This document shows positions 63,303 to 64,000 of a stretch of 64,000 nt of DNA, piece by piece. How positions within the stretch are numbered: position 1 is the first letter of the stretch; every line of letters starts with the position of its first letter. This DNA is from Ptiloglossa arizonensis (lineage: Eukaryota; Arthropoda; Insecta; Hymenoptera; Colletidae): NCBI RefSeq assembly GCF_051014685.1, contig NW_027478438.1, positions 1,116,001 through 1,180,000 on the forward strand. Reading direction: 5' to 3'. The notes under the pieces were generated by a model. The model was not told where the DNA came from. It made no database searches and saw only the letters and a list, made by a program, of their open reading frames with translations. The position numbers and the translations under genes are program-made.

Positions 63303-64000
63303 GCAGAAACTCGTCCGATTACAACGGTATGTGTATTTTTGCCCTAGGCCATAGTAGTTATTGATTTCGAGTATCAGACTTGCGAAAATTGTGATGGTTT
63401 CTCAACCATTCCGTAACTTCAAACTCCCATATCTCGCGAACGGATTGACGAACTCGAGAATTTCCTATTGCATCTGAAAGTAGAAACTCGCCCGATTACA
63501 ATGGTGTGTGTACTTTTCCCCTAGTCCATTCCAGTTATTCGTTTCTAGCATCCGAATTGCGAAAATTTTGATTGTTTCTCTACCATTCCTTAACTTCAAA
63601 CTCCCATATTTCGCGAACGGATTGACAAACTCGAGAATTTCTTATTGCATCTGAATGCAGAAACTCGCCCGATTAAACGGTATGTGTATTTTTCGACTAG
63701 GCCTTTGTAGTTATTGGTTTCGAGTATCAGACATGCGAAAATTTTGATGGTTTCTCAAGCATTCCTTAACTTCAAACTCCCATATCTCGCGAACGGATTG
63801 ACGAACTCGAGAAATTCCTGTTGCATCTGAAAGTAGAAACTCGCCCGATTACAATGGTGTGTGTACTTTTCCCCTAGGCCATTCGTGTTATTGGTTTCGA
63901 GTATGAGACTTGCGAAAATTTTGATGGTTTCTCAATCATTCCTTAATTTCAAACTTCCATATCTCGCGAACGGATTGACGAACTCGAGAATTTCCTATTG

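Larger units (their letters stand above)
1..64000 (+). repeat. 177-bp satellite DNA array, whole window
   Basis: The window is a single head-to-tail array. The phase motif acttttcccctagg starts at 1, 178 and 355, giving a period of exactly 177 bp, and the spacing persists to the end with occasional 1-2 bp losses. No reversed monomers, spacers, poly-A tails, terminal repeats or unique sequence were seen. G+C of the consensus is about 42% (33 G, 42 C of 177) on this strand. A unit close to nucleosome-repeat length in an array this long is typical of eukaryotic centromeric, pericentromeric or subtelomeric satellites; which of these applies cannot be read from the sequence. The family is not one I recognise (it is not human alpha satellite or Arabidopsis CEN180). 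No stretch over 300 bases falls outside the repeat. Confidence 0.98.
57010..64000 (+). repeat. Near-consensus block F with nested long HORs
   Basis: Monomers are marked by gacgatctcgagaaattcc, ttttgacctaggcc, cttgtgaaaa, catcagaattgcg with gttattcgtttctag, cagaccaacgaaaa, cagacaagcgaaaa, gagaatttcttat and shortened gattagcggtatg or gattaaacggtatg tails. They are arranged in duplications with offsets of 3,183, 2,829, 2,652 and 1,415 bp, listed separately. The array continues past the right edge in mid-monomer. Confidence 0.84.

Noticed and set aside
1..64000. CRISPR array, because of regular repeats
   Set aside because: The whole 177-bp unit is repeated with no unique spacers between short repeats, and there are no cas genes. 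This is satellite DNA.
1..64000. Identification as human alpha satellite or Arabidopsis CEN180 from the unit length
   Set aside because: The length is similar (171 and 178 bp), but the sequence as I know those families does not match.

Overview
The whole 64 kb window is one uninterrupted tandem satellite array. A monomer of 177 bp (176 or 175 bp in some variants) repeats head to tail about 361 times, always in the same orientation. I found no protein-coding gene, RNA gene, transposable element, CRISPR array or unique sequence. Every stretch I read aligns to the same monomer, which has about 42% G+C, a conserved core reading ATATCTCGCGAACGGATTGA, and a CCCCTAGG box near the start used here as phase. 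An array of this size with a nucleosome-scale unit points to eukaryotic heterochromatin: a centromere, pericentromere, subtelomere or knob. I do not recognise the satellite family and cannot name the organism. CpG is not depleted in the monomer (9 CpG against about 7.8 expected from base content). This weakly argues against a genome with heavy germline CpG methylation, or else for very recent homogenisation.

Layout, by diagnostic variants. (A) 1 to about 19,290: monomers with GGTTGCTCAAGCGTTCC and GATTTCAATGG, arranged in higher-order repeats (HORs) up to 16 monomers (2,830 bp) and in segmental duplications of more than 5 kb. (A/B) 17,516-23,527: a tandem duplication of a 3,006-bp block that contains the A-to-B boundary. 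(B) about 23,528-31,740: monomers with CGTGTATCAGACTTGCG, TTTGGATGG and CCCCAAGG, in two to three copies of a 14- to 17-monomer HOR. (A island) about 31,760-32,150: a short A-type segment inside B/C sequence. (C) about 32,180-43,520: monomers with GATATTTCGCGAACGG, ACAGCGGTATG and CCTCTAGGCC, with 2-, 4-, 5- and 8-monomer tandem repeats. (D) about 43,522-49,500: more diverged monomers, inside a 2-kb block present twice 3,359 bp apart. (E) about 49,500-57,000: near-consensus monomers with an apparently exact 7-monomer tandem duplication, and three monomers carrying a full match to the minimal CENP-B-box consensus. (F) about 57,010-64,000: near-consensus monomers in nested 15- to 18-monomer duplications.

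There are no genes to work together. The biology here is array evolution: repeated unequal exchange or replication slippage at several scales, producing a mosaic of HOR lengths (2, 3, 4, 5, 7, 8, about 14-18 monomers) instead of one dominant HOR. The open reading frames present (61-115 codons) are explained by the monomer length being divisible by three (59 codons) plus single-base loss of a stop codon; none looks like a gene. Duplication boundaries below were placed by eye and may be off by tens of bases where the flanking monomers are alike.
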